The notes below the pieces were generated by a model, which searched no databases, was not told the DNA's origin, and worked only from the letters and a program-made list of their open reading frames with translations. The translations under genes were made by a program, and so were the position numbers. Positions 40,651 to 49,904 of a stretch of DNA of 64,000 bases are shown one piece after another. The DNA is taken from assembly GCA_052324925.1 (NCBI GenBank), contig JBQPRE010000001.1; one strand, 5' to 3'. The stretch's first letter is position 1, and the number at the start of each line of letters is the position of its first letter. This DNA is from Flavimobilis sp052324925. GTDB lineage: Bacteria > Actinomycetota > Actinomycetes > Actinomycetales > Cellulomonadaceae.

Positions 40651-42015
40651 ATGCAGGTCGGGGGACGCAGGGGTCGGACGACCGCGGTCGTCGTCGCCCT
40701 CGGCATGACAGGTCTGGTGGCGTGCACGCCCGCGGGACCGAGGGCGCCCGCACCCACCGCATCTCCTCAGTCCGTCGCCTCGCCGTCGACCGTGCCGTCG
40801 ACCGTGCCGCCGACGGATGTCCCGTCGTCGACCGCGCCCAGCGACGCGGGCACGGACCCCCTCGATGTCGTCACTCCCGGTGGCGGCACGCCGGGCGGCG
40901 GCACGAACGCAGGCGTCGTCCTGCGGTGGATGGACGGGACCGAGGTCGAACCGACCCGCATCGACCCGGGCACCGCCGAGCGTCGCGACGGGAGCGACCT
41001 TGAGGTCGTGCACGAGTTCTCGTCCTCGCAGGACCGTCAGCTCATCATCCTCGACGTCGAGCCCGACGGAACCGTCGTCCTCGACGAGAGCTCGCACGTG
41101 ACCTCGAGCGACCTCGAGGACCCGAGCGACCCTGATCTTGATCCGTTGGAGCAGCTCGAGCCCTCGCTCGTCAGGGTCGACGGGCCGGGTGGCAGCCGCG
41201 TCCTCACGTCCGGACGCGAGCGGGAACGGACCTACGCGGCCACGACGACCCCCAACGGTGCGGTCATCTGGTTCACGACCGGCCCGGGTGACAACCTCGA
41301 CTCGCACGCGTACCGCGCCGCGCCGGGGCGCACCCGCGGTCACGCGCTCGACATGGAGGTCGGCACCGCCGTCCGTTACTTCGACGACGGGTTCCTCACC
41401 TGGGGTGGCGACTTCATCGACTGGGACGGCAACGAGCGCCACGCGGGTCTCCCCGTCACGGCGGAAGGCGACATGGTCTCGGTGGGGTGCGCACTCACCA
41501 CGTGCCCGCTCATCTTCCGAGAGGTGGAGCCGAACGCGTCGTCCGTGCCGGGCGCGGGCGACCCGGGCTCGTCCCTCACCACCACGTTCTCCCGGCTCGA
41601 GAAGGGCGAGGTCACGGCCCTGCTGACCGTGAGCGCCGATGCGCGGGTCTTCGCCGCCCATGGCACGTGGCTCGCGATCGGCGTGTGGAGCGACGCGGAC
41701 AAGTTCCGCACGTGGCTCGTCGACGTCGACACGCACACCGCCTACTACGTCGACCACCAGCCCCATGTGGTCGTCGTCGACGGGCTCTTCGTCTGGAGCG
41801 AAGCCGTGCCGACGTCGTGGATCTCAGGAGGTGAGGAGGGGCCGGTCGCCGACCTCCACACCTTCGACCCCGAGACCGGTGAACTCACTCGGTACGTGCT
41901 CGACAAGCACGCGTCGAGGCTCGTCACAGACGGCTCGCTTCTCGCGTGGGTCGGCAGTGAAGGGGACTGGTCGCTGGGGAGCGACGGTGTGGTGGTGAGG
42001 CTGCCCAAGGGGTGA
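40651..42015 (+). CDS. Secreted lipoprotein, beta-propeller-like
   Basis: A 454-residue protein with signal peptide (RRGRTTAVVVALGMTGLVAC, lipobox LVAC) followed by a Pro/Ser/Thr-rich linker (about 27-85). The rest is beta-rich with aromatic repeats (VVLRWMDGTEV, YFDDGFLTWGGDFIDWDG, LAIGVWSDADKFRTWLVDVD), like a propeller. Two cysteines in VSVGCALTTCPLIF may form a disulfide. ATG follows CAGGGGAGGCACG. It shares its general architecture with the lipoprotein at 27557. It converges with pckG. Function unknown. Confidence 0.75.
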   Translation: MQVGGRRGRTTAVVVALGMTGLVACTPAGPRAPAPTASPQSVASPSTVPSTVPPTDVPSSTAPSDAGTDPLDVVTPGGGTPGGGTNAGVVLRWMDGTEVEPTRIDPGTAERRDGSDLEVVHEFSSSQDRQLIILDVEPDGTVVLDESSHVTSSDLEDPSDPDLDPLEQLEPSLVRVDGPGGSRVLTSGRERERTYAATTTPNGAVIWFTTGPGDNLDSHAYRAAPGRTRGHALDMEVGTAVRYFDDGFLTWGGDFIDWDGNERHAGLPVTAEGDMVSVGCALTTCPLIFREVEPNASSVPGAGDPGSSLTTTFSRLEKGEVTALLTVSADARVFAAHGTWLAIGVWSDADKFRTWLVDVDTHTAYYVDHQPHVVVVDGLFVWSEAVPTSWISGGEEGPVADLHTFDPETGELTRYVLDKHASRLVTDGSLLAWVGSEGDWSLGSDGVVVRLPKG

Positions 42016-42018
42016 GGC

Positions 42019-43920
42019 TCAGCGCAGCCGCTCGCGCAGGTCGTCGAGCTGGTCGCGCAGCGCGTGCGGAAGCCGTGCACCGAACGTCGCGAAGAACTCT
42101 TCCGTGAGGTCCGCCTCACGTGCCCACGCCTCTGCGTCGACGCGGAACAGCTCGGCGAGCGCTCCCTCGGTGATGTCGAGCCCCGTGACGTCGAGCGCCC
42201 CCGGCGCGGGAACCCTCCCGACGGCGGTGTCGCGTGCCCCCGGCACGGGGCCGCCCCACGGACGGTCGTCGTCGTCCACGGCCGGACGCTCCGCAGACGC
42301 TCCTTCGGGCCGCGCGCGCAGGTCGGTGCGGCGCAGGAGCCAGTCGAGGACGCGGGAGTTCTCGCCGAAGCCCGGCCAGAGGAACCGGCCGGCCGAGTCC
42401 TTGCGGAACCAGTTGACCTGAAAGACGAGCGGGCGGTGCGCGGGGTCGAGGCCCGCGCCGACGTCGAGCCAATGCCGCCAGTGGTCGGCCATGTTGAGGC
42501 CGCAGAACGGAAGCATCGCGAAGGGGTCGCGTCGCAGGGCGCCGACCGTGCCCTCGGCGGCGGCGGTCTGCTCGGACGACACGGTCGCGCCCATGAGAAC
42601 GCCGTGCTCCCACGAGTACGCCTCGGTGACGAGCGGCACGTTGGTTGCGCGGCGTCCGCCGAAGATGATCGCGTCGACCGGGACGCCGTCCGGGTCTTCC
42701 CAGTCGGGGGCGATCGTCGGGCACTGTGCCGCCGCAACCGTGAAGCGCGCGTTGGGGTGGGCTGCGCTCTGGTCGCTCGCGGGCGTCCAGTCGTTCCCCT
42801 GCCAGTCGATGAGGTGCGCTGGCGGCGCGTCCGTCATGCCTTCCCACCACACGTCGCCGTCGTCCGTGAGGGCGACGTTCGTGAAGATCGTGTCGCGTGC
42901 GATCGTGCGCATGGCCGTCGGGTTCGTCCCCCAGCCCGTTCCGGGCGCGACGCCGAAGAAGCCGGCCTCGGGGTTGATCGCGCGCAGCCGGCCGTCGGGC
43001 CCCGGTCGCAGCCATGCGATGTCGTCGCCGATCGTCTCGATGCTCCAGCCGGGCACCGTCGGCTCGAGCATCGCGAGATTCGTCTTGCCGCAGGCCGAGG
43101 GGAACGCGGCAGCCAGGTGGTAGTCGCGGCCCTGGGGACTCGTCGCTCGGAGGAGGAGCATGTGCTCGGCGAGCCAGCCCTCGTCGCGGCCCATGGCGGA
43201 CGCGATCCGCAGCGCGAAGCACTTCTTGCCGAGCAGCGCATTGCCGCCGTAGCCCGAGCCGTACGACCAGATCTCGCGGGTCTCCGGAAAGTGCGTGATG
43301 TACTTCGTCGTGCTGCACGGCCACGGCACGTCGGCCTCGCCCGGGGCGAGCGGCGCGCCGACCGTGTGAACTGCCGGCACGTAGGGCGCGCCGCGGTCGA
43401 TGACACGCAGGACCTCACGTGAGACGCGGGTCATGACGTGCATCGAGACGACGACGTAGGGCGAGTCGGTGATCTCGATGCCGACCTGCGAGATCGGGCC
43501 GCCGAGGGGGCCCATCGAGAACGGGACGACGTACATCGTCCGGCCCCGCATCGCGCCGGCCATGACCGAGCGGAGCTCGCGGCGCATCTCGGTGGGCTCA
43601 CGCCAGTTGTTGCTCGGACCCGCGTCGCCCTCCTCTGCGGAGCAGATGAACGTGCGGGCCTCGACGCGTGCGACGTCCGACGGGTCCGACCGAGCGAGGA
43701 ACGACCCTGGGCGCAGCTCGGGACTGAGAGGGATGAGCGTCCCGGACGCAACCATGAGCTCGTTGAGGCGGGTGCGCTCGTCGGACGAGCCGTCGCACCA
43801 CACGATCTCGTCGGGCTCGAGAAGGTCGGCGACGGCCGAGACCCAGGCGCGGGCGGAGACCTGGTCGCCGTCGCGCGTCACTGTCGTGGGCAGCGTGGGT
43901 GCGGGGGTCGTGATACTCAT
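42019..43920 (-). CDS. pckG: Phosphoenolpyruvate carboxykinase (GTP)
   Basis: A 633-residue GTP-dependent PEPCK interconverting oxaloacetate and phosphoenolpyruvate, central to gluconeogenesis. P-loop FPSACGKTNLAM is diagnostic, with YGGNALLGKKCFALRIAS, the Mn2+ site region DDIAWLRPGPDGRLRAINPEAGFFGVAPGT and NWFRKDSAGRFLWPGFGEN. Length is normal. ATG at 43920. It is divergent from a RamB-like regulator, with 165 bp between the starts and a palindrome in the gap. Confidence 0.97.
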   Translation of the reverse strand: MSITTPAPTLPTTVTRDGDQVSARAWVSAVADLLEPDEIVWCDGSSDERTRLNELMVASGTLIPLSPELRPGSFLARSDPSDVARVEARTFICSAEEGDAGPSNNWREPTEMRRELRSVMAGAMRGRTMYVVPFSMGPLGGPISQVGIEITDSPYVVVSMHVMTRVSREVLRVIDRGAPYVPAVHTVGAPLAPGEADVPWPCSTTKYITHFPETREIWSYGSGYGGNALLGKKCFALRIASAMGRDEGWLAEHMLLLRATSPQGRDYHLAAAFPSACGKTNLAMLEPTVPGWSIETIGDDIAWLRPGPDGRLRAINPEAGFFGVAPGTGWGTNPTAMRTIARDTIFTNVALTDDGDVWWEGMTDAPPAHLIDWQGNDWTPASDQSAAHPNARFTVAAAQCPTIAPDWEDPDGVPVDAIIFGGRRATNVPLVTEAYSWEHGVLMGATVSSEQTAAAEGTVGALRRDPFAMLPFCGLNMADHWRHWLDVGAGLDPAHRPLVFQVNWFRKDSAGRFLWPGFGENSRVLDWLLRRTDLRARPEGASAERPAVDDDDRPWGGPVPGARDTAVGRVPAPGALDVTGLDITEGALAELFRVDAEAWAREADLTEEFFATFGARLPHALRDQLDDLRERLR

Positions 43921-44051
43921 CGGCCTGTCCTCGTCGTCGGGCTCGTCCGCGGTTGCGCGGGGCTACGTGTCGGCTGTGCCGGGCGGGCGGAGGTTCCGTC
44001 GCCATTCCCACCCTCACCCCGGACCGACGAGGTTTCACCGCCCGAACCCTA

Positions 44052-44071
44052 GAAAGATCGCCGAATCTTTC
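44052..44071. promoter_or_regulatory. Palindrome between pckG and its divergent regulator
   Basis: A perfect 7-6-7 inverted repeat, GAAAGAT-CGCCGA-ATCTTTC, ending 14 bp before the regulator start. It is AT-richer than the surroundings. Likely an autoregulatory site that could also affect pckG. Confidence 0.55.
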
Positions 44072-44085
44072 ACTATGGTGAAGCG

Positions 44086-45522
44086 ATGGACCTCCTCACG
44101 CTGGGACGGCGGATCCGTCACTTCCGCACCGCCGCGGAACTCACGCTCGACGACGTCGCGAACGCGACGGGCCTCGCCCCCTCCCAGCTCTCCCAGATCG
44201 AGAACGGCAAGCGCGAGCCGCGCATCTCCGCGCTCAACGCTCTCGCGGGAGCCTTCGGGGTCACGGTGACCGACCTGCTCGTCGAAGAACCGCCGTCGGC
44301 CCGTGCAGCGCTCGAGATCGAGCTCGATCGCGCGCAGCGCGGTCCCACGTACGGACGGCTCGGGCTGCCCGAGGTGAGGTCGTCGCAGAAGCTCCCGATG
44401 CCCGTCCTCGAGAGCCTCGTCGGACTCCACCGCGAGCTGTCCCGGCGCGACCGCGAGGCTGTCGCGACTCCTGAGGCGGCGCGCACAGCGAACCTCGCGC
44501 TGCGCGTCGCGATGCGCGAACGCGACAACCACCTCCCCGACATCGAGGCCGCGGCCGAGGACCTCGTGCGCCGGGCGGGCTACGTCGGCGGGCCGCTCAC
44601 GCACCGCACGGTCGCGCGCGCGGCCGAGCTCTGCGGGTTCGAGATCCTCCACTCCGAGGAGCTGCCGCGCTCGACGCGCACCGTGACAGATCTGGCGACG
44701 GGCCGGATCTACCTGCCGCCCGCATCGATCCCGGGTGGGCACGGTCTGCGGTCGCTCGCGCTGCAAGCGCTCGCGCACCGCGTGCTCGAGCACCGCCGTC
44801 CCGAGTCCTACGCGGACTTCCTGCGGCAGCGACGCGACATCAACTACTTCGCGTCCGCGTGCCTCATGCCGCGCTCCGTCGCGGTTCCGTGGCTGCGGGA
44901 GCGCAAGAAAGAGCGCGAGCTCGCGGTGTCCGACTTCCGTGACGCGTTCGGCGTCTCGCACGACGCGGCCGCGCAGCGGTTCACGAACCTCGCGACCGTC
45001 GACCTCGGCATCCACCTCCACTACGTGCGCGTCACGGGCGAGGGCACGCTGCTGCGCGGGTATGAGAACGACGGTGTGCAGTTCCCGATGGATGTGACGG
45101 GAGCGATCGAAGGCCAGACGGTGTGCCGCAACTGGGCGGCGCGGCAGGCGTTCGCGTCGCGTGACCGCGCGAGCGAGTACTACCAGTACACGGACAAGCC
45201 GGGCGGCACCTATTGGTGCTCGACCCAGACGGGAACCGCAGAGAACGGGGAGTTCTCGATCTCGGTGGGCGTGCCGTTTGCGGACGTGCGCTGGTTCAGG
45301 GGCCGGGAGACGTCGCGGCGCATGACGTCGACCTGCCCGGACGCCGCATGCTGCCAGCGTCCCGCGGCCGAGCTCGAGGGCCGGTGGGCGGACTCCGCGT
45401 GGCCGAGCGCGAAGATGCACCAGCACGTGCTCGCCGCGCTTCCCACGGGCCGCTTCCCGGGCGTCGACGACGGCGAGGTCTACCGGTTCCTCGATCGCCA
45501 CGCCCCAGGCACCACCGTCTGA
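44086..45522 (+). CDS. RamB-like XRE regulator with ImmA/IrrE and ScfR domains
   Basis: A 478-residue regulator of acetate/propionate-type metabolism. N-terminal XRE helix-turn-helix (about 5-60: GRRIRHFRTAAELTLDDVANATGLAPSQLSQIENGKREPRISAL), a central ImmA/IrrE-like region (LASGRIYLPP..., without a clear HEXXH) and a C-terminal domain with cysteines in TSTCPDAACC. This is the layout of RamB and PrpC-cluster regulators of actinobacteria. Divergence from pckG suggests control of gluconeogenic carbon flow; effector unknown. Confidence 0.85.
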   Translation: MDLLTLGRRIRHFRTAAELTLDDVANATGLAPSQLSQIENGKREPRISALNALAGAFGVTVTDLLVEEPPSARAALEIELDRAQRGPTYGRLGLPEVRSSQKLPMPVLESLVGLHRELSRRDREAVATPEAARTANLALRVAMRERDNHLPDIEAAAEDLVRRAGYVGGPLTHRTVARAAELCGFEILHSEELPRSTRTVTDLATGRIYLPPASIPGGHGLRSLALQALAHRVLEHRRPESYADFLRQRRDINYFASACLMPRSVAVPWLRERKKERELAVSDFRDAFGVSHDAAAQRFTNLATVDLGIHLHYVRVTGEGTLLRGYENDGVQFPMDVTGAIEGQTVCRNWAARQAFASRDRASEYYQYTDKPGGTYWCSTQTGTAENGEFSISVGVPFADVRWFRGRETSRRMTSTCPDAACCQRPAAELEGRWADSAWPSAKMHQHVLAALPTGRFPGVDDGEVYRFLDRHAPGTTV

Positions 45523-45629
45523 CGCGGCTGCCCCCACCTGCCCGGTCAGCGCGGACAGCTCGGACGGACACTCCGAAGATCAGTCGGGAGGTGGATGCCC
45601 TGGACGCGGTCGCGTCCTACGGTCGAGCG

Positions 45630-46343
45630 ATGACCGAGACCGCGCGCCGCACCCCTGACACTGCGCCGTCCTCACGCGCCGCGACCCGGAACGTCCGCGT
45701 GCTCGCGGGCGTCGGTGCCCTGCTCACAGGCCTGGGTGGCCTCGTCGTGCTCGGCGGACGGGCGCTCTTCGGCGCGCATCGCTACGAGCAGGGCGGCGCG
45801 ACTCTCCGACTTCCCGTGAGCGGCTGGTTCGCAGCCGTTGATGGGGCGCTCAACGAGGTCGAGGTGCCGTGGATCGGGCTCACGGAGGGTGAGAGTGCGC
45901 GCCTCACCGCCGCGTACGTGCTCGACGCGCTGTGGCTGCCTTCGCTCCTCGTCCTCGCGTGCGTCATGTTCGTGCGCCTCGCCGCGGGGCGTGCTCCGAG
46001 CGGATCATTGCGAGCCGCGGCCTGGCGGCCGACCGTCTGCGTCGGCGTCGGCCAGCTGGTCGCGTCGGTCATCGCGGCTGCATTGCGCACGGACGTCATG
46101 CCGACGATCAGCACCCGCGTTCTCGAGCCCGCGCTCACGAGTGTGAACGGGGTGGCGCACCTGCGCGCCGACGTCGAGGTGGCCGGGTCGCTCACAGCGA
46201 ACCTGGGGATGACGGGCATCGTCGGGGGGCTCGTCGTCGTCATCGCCGGCCTCACCCTCGCGCTCACCCAGGCCCGACGCCCCGCACGTCCCACGCCTCT
46301 GCCCCGTCGTGCCCGGGAATCCGCCCGCCCGGAGACCCGCTGA
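45630..46343 (+). CDS. Membrane protein, function unknown
   Basis: A 237-residue protein with four hydrophobic segments: about 22-45 (VRVLAGVGALLTGLGGLVVLGG), 92-118, 134-156 and 190-215. The loop between the first two is extracellular and holds WFAAVDGALNEVEVPWIGL. The layout recalls DUF2975 membrane proteins, but no diagnostic motif is seen. ATG at 45630; frame further upstream overlaps the regulator gene and is discarded. Confidence 0.6.
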   Translation: MTETARRTPDTAPSSRAATRNVRVLAGVGALLTGLGGLVVLGGRALFGAHRYEQGGATLRLPVSGWFAAVDGALNEVEVPWIGLTEGESARLTAAYVLDALWLPSLLVLACVMFVRLAAGRAPSGSLRAAAWRPTVCVGVGQLVASVIAAALRTDVMPTISTRVLEPALTSVNGVAHLRADVEVAGSLTANLGMTGIVGGLVVVIAGLTLALTQARRPARPTPLPRRARESARPETR

Positions 46344-46384
46344 CCTGACCCCGGGTGCGGGCGCGGGGTGCGACGATATCCCTC

Positions 46385-47653
46385 GTGCGCCGCGCCCTCG
46401 TCAACTCGGTCTACCGCCGCCTCTTCATCGCCCAGATCGTTGCCCTCGCGGGCACGGGCCTGGCGACCGTCGCGCTCGCGCTCGTCGCCTACGACCTCGA
46501 TCCGGGGCGAGCCGGTGGTGTCCTCGGGACCGCGCTCGCGGTGAAGATGGTCGCGTACGTTCTTGTCGCGCCGGTGGCGACGGCAGCGCTCGCGCACCTG
46601 CCGCGGCGCACGGTTCTCGTCGCGGCCGACGTCGTCCGGCTCGGCGCCGCCCTCTGCCTGCCGTGGGTAGACGCCGCCTGGCAGGTGTACGTGCTCGTCG
46701 CGGTGCTGCAGGTCGCGTCGGCGACGTTCACGCCGACGTTCCAGTCGGTCGTGCCCGACGTCCTCGACGACGAGGACGACTTCACGGCAGCACTGTCGCT
46801 CTCGCGCCTCGCCTACGACCTCGAGTCGATCTTCTCGCCCGTCCTGGCAGCAGCGCTCCTGCTCGTCGTGCGGCCCGGCGACCTCTTCCTCGGAACCGCA
46901 GTGGGCTTTGCGGTCTCCGCCGTCATCGTCGTGCGCACGGTCATCCCCGCGCGGGTCGACGTGCCCGACGAGGCCCCGCTGCTGCGTCGCGCGACGCGCG
47001 GCGCCGAGGTCATGGTCCGCACGTCGGCGCTGCGTCCCGTGCTCGCCCTCAACCTGGCCGTTGCAGGTGTCGGCGCGTTCGTCATCGTGCAGACGGTCGT
47101 CGTCGTGCGCACGGTCCTGGGTTTCGGTGAGGAGCTCGTCCCGCTGATCCTCGGTGCGCAGGGCGCGGGCTCGATCCTTCTTGCACTCGTCCTGGGTCCC
47201 GTCGTCCGGGCGTGGGGGGAGCGGGCGACGATGCTGGGGGGCGCGACGCTCGTCGTGCTCGCGGGAGCGGCCGTGCCGCTCGTTCTCCTCGCCGACGGCA
47301 TGGTCGCGCTCGTCGGCATCGCGCTCGCGTGGTTCGTCGTCGGCGCGGGCTGGTCGGCGACCGAGACGCCCGTCGGGCGCCTGGTGCGCAGGCACGCGCC
47401 GCCCGAGCGCCTGCCGGATGTCTTCGCTGCGCAGTTCTCGCTCTCGCACGCGTGCTGGCTGCTCACGTACCCGCTCGCGGGGTGGCTCGGCACGGTGAGC
47501 ATCGACGGTGCGGCGTTCGCCCTCGCGGCCGTCTCGGCGGCCGGCCTCGTGGTTGCGGCGGCGACGTGGCCCCGGAACGTCTCAGCGCAGGCAACGTCGA
47601 CGGTCGACACGCCCCCGGGCACCGACTTGCCGACCAGCTCGCCGAGCACATGA
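46385..47653 (+). CDS. MFS transporter with C-terminus running into an IS remnant
   Basis: A 422-residue major-facilitator protein with about 12 hydrophobic segments, beginning RRALVNSVYRRLFIAQIVALAGTGL. The cytoplasmic loop after helix 2 reads AHLPRRTVLVAADVVRLG. MFS proteins of this type often export drugs or siderophores. GTG at 46385. The last 20 or so residues (QATSTVDTPPGTDLPTSSPST) are read from DNA that in another frame is transposase, so the original C-terminus has been replaced. The transmembrane core is complete and the protein may still work. Confidence 0.8.
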   Translation: MRRALVNSVYRRLFIAQIVALAGTGLATVALALVAYDLDPGRAGGVLGTALAVKMVAYVLVAPVATAALAHLPRRTVLVAADVVRLGAALCLPWVDAAWQVYVLVAVLQVASATFTPTFQSVVPDVLDDEDDFTAALSLSRLAYDLESIFSPVLAAALLLVVRPGDLFLGTAVGFAVSAVIVVRTVIPARVDVPDEAPLLRRATRGAEVMVRTSALRPVLALNLAVAGVGAFVIVQTVVVVRTVLGFGEELVPLILGAQGAGSILLALVLGPVVRAWGERATMLGGATLVVLAGAAVPLVLLADGMVALVGIALAWFVVGAGWSATETPVGRLVRRHAPPERLPDVFAAQFSLSHACWLLTYPLAGWLGTVSIDGAAFALAAVSAAGLVVAAATWPRNVSAQATSTVDTPPGTDLPTSSPST

Positions 47654-47871
47654 CAGCTGAGGGCAATCTCTACATGTGCGCGATCAAGAACGCGGTGGCG
47701 ATGCGCGGGAACGTGCCCGGATGCATCGCGGGCTCCGACCGTGGCAGTCAGTTCCGCAGCCGCAAGGTTCTGCGGGTCCTGGCCCGTCACAGGCTCGTCG
47801 GATCGATGGGGCGGTTGACCCTGATCGAGTTCGAGACCACCATGACCGCTCAGGCCGCACTAGCGGCCTGA
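47605..47871 (+). pseudogene. IS3-family transposase remnant, left of hipBA
   Basis: In one frame the sequence reads LADQLAEHMTAEG, CAIKNAVAMRGNVPGC, SDRGSQFRSRKVLRVLARHRLVGSMG and then jumps to RLTLIEFETTMTAQAALAA and a stop. These are the middle and extreme end of an IS3-type OrfB integrase core. The segment carrying the catalytic glutamate (normally between GSMG and RLTPIEFET) is deleted in frame, and the N-terminal half is missing. Only one catalytic Asp (SDRG) is left, so it is inactive. A probable IS end (ACCTCACCGTGCAGCAGTCC) lies about 10-35 bp after the stop. Confidence 0.85.
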
Positions 47872-47989
47872 ACCTGACTGTCACCTCACCGTGCAGCAGT
47901 CCCCCTCAAGGGTGCGGGGCTTCTTGCTTCGACCTCTGCCCCAGAGTCGGCTGTGTGCTGATGTTGCACTTCGCTGACACTCACCGTCG

Positions 47990-48030
47990 TGTCAACGCTC
48001 TCGAACATGCAATGTTCGAGAGCGTTGACA
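47990..48030. promoter_or_regulatory. 41-bp palindromic operator of hipBA
   Basis: A perfect 19-3-19 inverted repeat: left arm TGTCAACGCTCTCGAACAT, spacer GCA, then the exact reverse complement. It ends 39 bp before the hipB start. HipB-type antitoxins bind such palindromes as dimers and repress their own operon. TTGACA inside the right arm could be a -35 box with GATCTC 17 bp later. Confidence 0.8.
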
Positions 48031-48069
48031 TCCGATACGATGGCAGCGATCTCTGACATGGAGGCTTTC

Positions 48070-48606
48070 ATGCGTATCAGTACTGCTGCCGACCTCGGAG
48101 CACTCGCGCGCCAGGCACGTCTCGACAAGGGCATGACACAGTCCGACCTTGCCGAGAAGATCGGCACGAGCCGTCAGTGGGTGGCTCAGTTTGAATCCGG
48201 CGCCCCCAATGTCCGCCTGGAACTCGTGCTCGGCGCACTGCGGGCCCTCGAACTGCGGGTCGATGTCGGACCAGAGCAGACTCGTGAGCGCCCCCTGCCC
48301 TCCTCCATGGGCGCACTGGCCCGGTGGGCCTCGGAGTCGCCAATCGTCAAGACCCCGCCCCCGCTCACCATTAGCCAGGCGATCCTCGCGGACGCGCTCC
48401 AACCCGTCAGAGACGCCTCGAGAATGGCCACCCTGTCGACTTTTGGGCTCGGAGGTAGCCGCTTTGGTGGGGCCATCCCTCCGGAGTCTCCACTCGCCGG
48501 GATCATTGCTGATCAGGCGATTCGTCTTGCCCAGATCGAGCGCCGTCCCGCAGCCGGGACCGAGGGCATCGAGTCTCCCTCCGACACCGACGAAGAGGGC
48601 CGATGA
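48070..48606 (+). CDS. hipB: HipB-like XRE antitoxin
   Basis: A 178-residue DNA-binding antitoxin. Helix-turn-helix about 8-58: LGALARQARLDKGMTQSDLAEKIGTSRQWVAQFESGAPNVRLELVLGALRAL. The remaining 110 residues are longer than in E. coli HipB and contain a Pro-rich linker and a helical tail that may contact HipA. The ATG at 48070 follows GGAGG with 5-bp spacing; upstream ATGs lie within the operator. It overlaps hipA by four bases (ATGA). Confidence 0.88.
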   Translation: MRISTAADLGALARQARLDKGMTQSDLAEKIGTSRQWVAQFESGAPNVRLELVLGALRALELRVDVGPEQTRERPLPSSMGALARWASESPIVKTPPPLTISQAILADALQPVRDASRMATLSTFGLGGSRFGGAIPPESPLAGIIADQAIRLAQIERRPAAGTEGIESPSDTDEEGR

Positions 48607-49904
48607 CGGCCTTGCGTCAGCTCGACGTCTACCTGCGCGGGTATCACGCCGCGGTCATCTCCCGGAGTTCACGGGGGCTGGTCCTGGACTACGAGCGCGA
48701 CTACGTTGAAAGCTGCCCCGACTGGCCGCTGTCCTACTCCCTGCCGATGACCACCCGCCGGCACTCGGGCCCGGAGGTAGCGGCGTTCCTCGACAACCTC
48801 ATGCCCGACAACGGGGAGGTGACCCGCGAGTGGGCCCGGATATACGGCGCCAGGTCGACCGACCCCTTCGATCTGCTCTGGTTCGTGGGGGCAGACTGTG
48901 CAGGCGCGGCCACCTTTTTTCCGCGCGGCACCGATCCCGTGGACAGGGGCGCCCTGTCGCCCATCGGAGAGGCGGCGATCGCACAGCGGATCAAAGACCT
49001 GCGCGAGCGACCCAGCGGCTGGACCGACAGCTCCAACCCAGGGCAGTTTTCACTCGGCGGTGCACAGTCGAAGTTCGCCCTCGCTCTCACCCAGGACGGA
49101 TGGGTCGAGCCAACCGGCGTCCACCCCTCAACTCATATCTTCAAGACCGGCATCCCCAAGGTGGAGTCTTCCGACGTCGTGGAGTACCTCACGATGCGGG
49201 TCGCGCGCGCTGTGTCCCCGGGGATCGCTGAGCTGGAACCTGTCGTGGCCGAGGTATACCTCCTGCCGTTCGAGGATCAGCGCGCGCTCGTGGTGGAGAG
49301 ATTCGACCGCGAGATCGGCCCCGGCGGCGTCGGCCGGGTACACACTGAGGACATCTGCCAGATGCTGGGCCTCCCGTCACTGCGGAAGTACGAGTCCTAC
49401 GGCGGCCCGGGCATCTCGGGAACCCTCGGAGCATTGGACAGGCTGCCTTTGAAGACTCTGGCGGACGCCTCGAAGAACTCTCTCCTCCAGGCTTTGGTGT
49501 TCAACTGGGTGATCGGGGGGACCGACGCGCACGCCAAGAACTACTCCGTCTTCGTGGGGCCCGAGGGCCGGCTCGCGCCGCTCTACGACCTCACCTCCTA
49601 CGCGCCGTACACCGCCTCGGTCGCGGCATGCGGGCTACCGATGAAGATCGACGGCAACAGGTACTTCGGCGACGTCATGCCTATCCATTGGCGCGCCCTG
49701 GCCCGCGACGTCGGGGTCGACCGACGAACAATCATGGACCTGATCGAAGCCATGACGAGGATGATCCCGGCTGCTTGGGCCGCTGAGATGGCAACGCTTG
49801 CCGAGCCGCTGCTCACCCCGGTCGTGCTCGAGTCAGCCACAGTGCTGACCGCATGGTGCGACCAGATCCGCGAGACCCTAAGCAGTGAACCGCCCCGGGT
49901 TTAG
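48603..49904 (+). CDS. hipA: HipA-family serine/threonine kinase toxin
   Basis: A 433-residue HipA toxin, a kinase that in E. coli phosphorylates glutamyl-tRNA synthetase and triggers dormancy. Visible features: P-loop-like FSLGGAQSKFAL with Ser150, the site whose autophosphorylation inactivates E. coli HipA; HIFK with Lys181; catalytic loop GGTDAHAKNYS with Asp308; metal-binding APLYDLTSY with Asp329. The N-subdomain-1 DVYLRGYHAAVI is intact, so the toxin looks complete. Its stop overlaps the stop of a convergent transposase remnant by two bases. Confidence 0.93.
   Translation: MTALRQLDVYLRGYHAAVISRSSRGLVLDYERDYVESCPDWPLSYSLPMTTRRHSGPEVAAFLDNLMPDNGEVTREWARIYGARSTDPFDLLWFVGADCAGAATFFPRGTDPVDRGALSPIGEAAIAQRIKDLRERPSGWTDSSNPGQFSLGGAQSKFALALTQDGWVEPTGVHPSTHIFKTGIPKVESSDVVEYLTMRVARAVSPGIAELEPVVAEVYLLPFEDQRALVVERFDREIGPGGVGRVHTEDICQMLGLPSLRKYESYGGPGISGTLGALDRLPLKTLADASKNSLLQALVFNWVIGGTDAHAKNYSVFVGPEGRLAPLYDLTSYAPYTASVAACGLPMKIDGNRYFGDVMPIHWRALARDVGVDRRTIMDLIEAMTRMIPAAWAAEMATLAEPLLTPVVLESATVLTAWCDQIRETLSSEPPRV

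Noticed and set aside
45782..47449. A 555-codon minus-strand frame over the MFS gene
   Set aside because: Asp/Glu/Arg-rich shadow of two membrane-protein genes.
47654..47989. An intact IS element left of hipBA
   Set aside because: The transposase lacks its N-terminus and the segment with the catalytic glutamate; only one possible terminal repeat is visible.
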